Assembly (NCBI GenBank): GCA_036655355.1
Contig: JAVVQG010000024.1
Span: 1-7,005, forward strand
Source of the DNA: JAUNSR01 sp036655355
Lineage (GTDB): Bacteria; Bacteroidota; Bacteroidia; Bacteroidales; JAUNSR01
DNA length: 7,005 nt
Direction of reading: 5' to 3'
Under the pieces are notes generated by a model. That model was given only the letters and a program-made list of their open reading frames with translations. It made no database searches and was not told the DNA's origin. Positions 6,641 to 7,005 of the stretch are shown here, piece by piece. The first letter of the stretch is position 1. Each line of letters starts with the position of its first letter. Made by a program: the position numbers and the translations under genes.

Positions 6641-6671
6641 TTGCACGAACGAAAAACTTACCCTATCTTTG
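6641..6671 (+). promoter_or_regulatory. Promoter of the tRNA-Phe pair
   Basis: TTG (6641-6643) and TATCTTTG (6664-6671) are separated by exactly 20 bases and match the Bacteroidota -33/-7 consensus. Transcription should start a few bases after 6671, leaving a leader of roughly 30 bases before the first tRNA. Its position between the thiL terminator and the tRNA genes makes this an independent unit. Confidence 0.85.
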
Positions 6672-6708
6672 CATCGCAAACGAGAGAAACAGGGCATTGA
6701 AACAAAAT

Positions 6709-6781
6709 GGTGCCATAGCTCAGTTGGTAGAGCAAAGGACTGAAAATCCTTGTGTCCCCGGTTCGATTCCTGGTGGCACCA
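6709..6781 (+). tRNA. tRNA-Phe (GAA), first copy
   Basis: A 73-base tRNA without an encoded CCA end. The acceptor arms GGTGCCA and TGGCACC pair over all 7 positions, with A as discriminator. The D-arm is GCTC/GAGC, the anticodon stem AAGGA/TCCTT, the loop CTGAAAA with anticodon GAA, the variable loop GTGTC and the T-loop TTCGATT. The T-stem CCCGG/CCTGG has a C-T mismatch in the middle pair (51-63). The GAA anticodon reads UUC and UUU. CCA must be added after transcription. Confidence 0.97.
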
Positions 6782-6800
6782 CTCTCTGAAAATCTCGTTC

Positions 6801-6873
6801 GGTGCCATAGCTCAGTTGGTAGAGCAAAGGACTGAAAATCCTTGTGTCCCCGGTTCGATTCCTGGTGGCACCA
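6801..6873 (+). tRNA. tRNA-Phe (GAA), second copy
   Basis: Identical over all 73 bases to the first copy, including the T-stem C-T mismatch, and again without an encoded CCA. Only 19 bases (6782-6800) separate the two genes, and no promoter or terminator lies between them, so they are expected to be one precursor cut by RNases. Their outer flanks are unrelated, which limits the duplicated or gene-converted segment to the tRNA itself. Confidence 0.97.
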
Positions 6874-6884
6874 CGCAACAAAAT

Positions 6885-6922
6885 AAGCTGTCTAAAATTT
6901 CAATATTTTAGACAGCTTTTTT
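6885..6922 (+). terminator. Intrinsic terminator of the tRNA-Phe unit
   Basis: A perfect 14-bp stem pairs 6885-6898 with 6905-6918 around a 6-base loop, TTCAAT. Six consecutive T follow or overlap the stem end (6917-6922), with further T-rich sequence after. It lies 11 bases past the second tRNA. Confidence 0.88.
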
Positions 6923-6966
6923 ATTTATCCCATCTCCGGTGGTAAGATAAGGCTCACCTGTAAAAG

Positions 6967-6997
6967 TTGGGGGATCGTTCCAAAATAGTTAAATTTG
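6967..6997 (+). promoter_or_regulatory. Promoter reading right out of the window
   Basis: TTG (6967-6969), a 20-base spacer and TAAATTTG (6990-6997) match the Bacteroidota promoter consensus with the same spacing as the tRNA-Phe promoter. Transcription would start near the last bases of the window, so the gene it serves is not visible. Confidence 0.65.
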
Positions 6998-7005
6998 CGT
7001 CCATA

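Noticed and set aside
6709..6873. tRNA-associated integration site
   Set aside because: No integrase, no partial tRNA 3' end elsewhere in the window and no foreign genes; the second copy is a complete tRNA.

Overview
The window looks like ordinary chromosome from a Bacteroidota member, most likely Bacteroidales. Three lines of evidence agree. The proteins are of the Bacteroidota type. The genes lack convincing Shine-Dalgarno sequences. Intergenic regions carry the phylum's characteristic promoter, TTG, about 20 bases, then TAnnTTTG. I cannot name the genus. The coding part is moderately AT-rich and the first 1.6 kb is markedly more so.

Layout. (1) Positions 1-1605 hold no gene I can support. 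This stretch contains an outward-facing (minus strand) promoter at the left edge, a 100-N assembly gap that abuts seven copies of a 9-bp tandem repeat, an imperfect 69-bp-period repeat, a small perfect inverted repeat, and a strong excess of C over G on the plus strand. It ends in a probable promoter for the next gene. (2) Positions 1606-6448 carry four plus-strand genes: sppA (67K-type membrane signal peptide peptidase), lpxK (lipid A 4'-kinase), a trimeric-type purine nucleoside phosphorylase, and thiL (thiamine-monophosphate kinase). lpxK and the phosphorylase gene overlap by 29 bp. A strong intrinsic terminator lies between the phosphorylase gene and thiL, and another follows thiL. (3) Positions 6641-6922 form a complete small transcription unit: promoter, two identical tRNA-Phe(GAA) genes 19 bp apart, and terminator. 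(4) The right edge ends in a second well-spaced promoter that reads out of the window.

How the genes relate. They belong to unrelated housekeeping processes: envelope proteolysis, lipopolysaccharide assembly, purine salvage and thiamine pyrophosphate synthesis. They appear to be linked by co-transcription rather than by a shared pathway. I see no mobile element, CRISPR array, defence module or biosynthetic cluster, and no convincing novel system. The points most worth a second look are alternative RNA pairings just before lpxK, an Asp in place of the purine-reading Asn in the phosphorylase, the terminator 13 bp before thiL, and the repeat-flanked gap in the gene-poor region.
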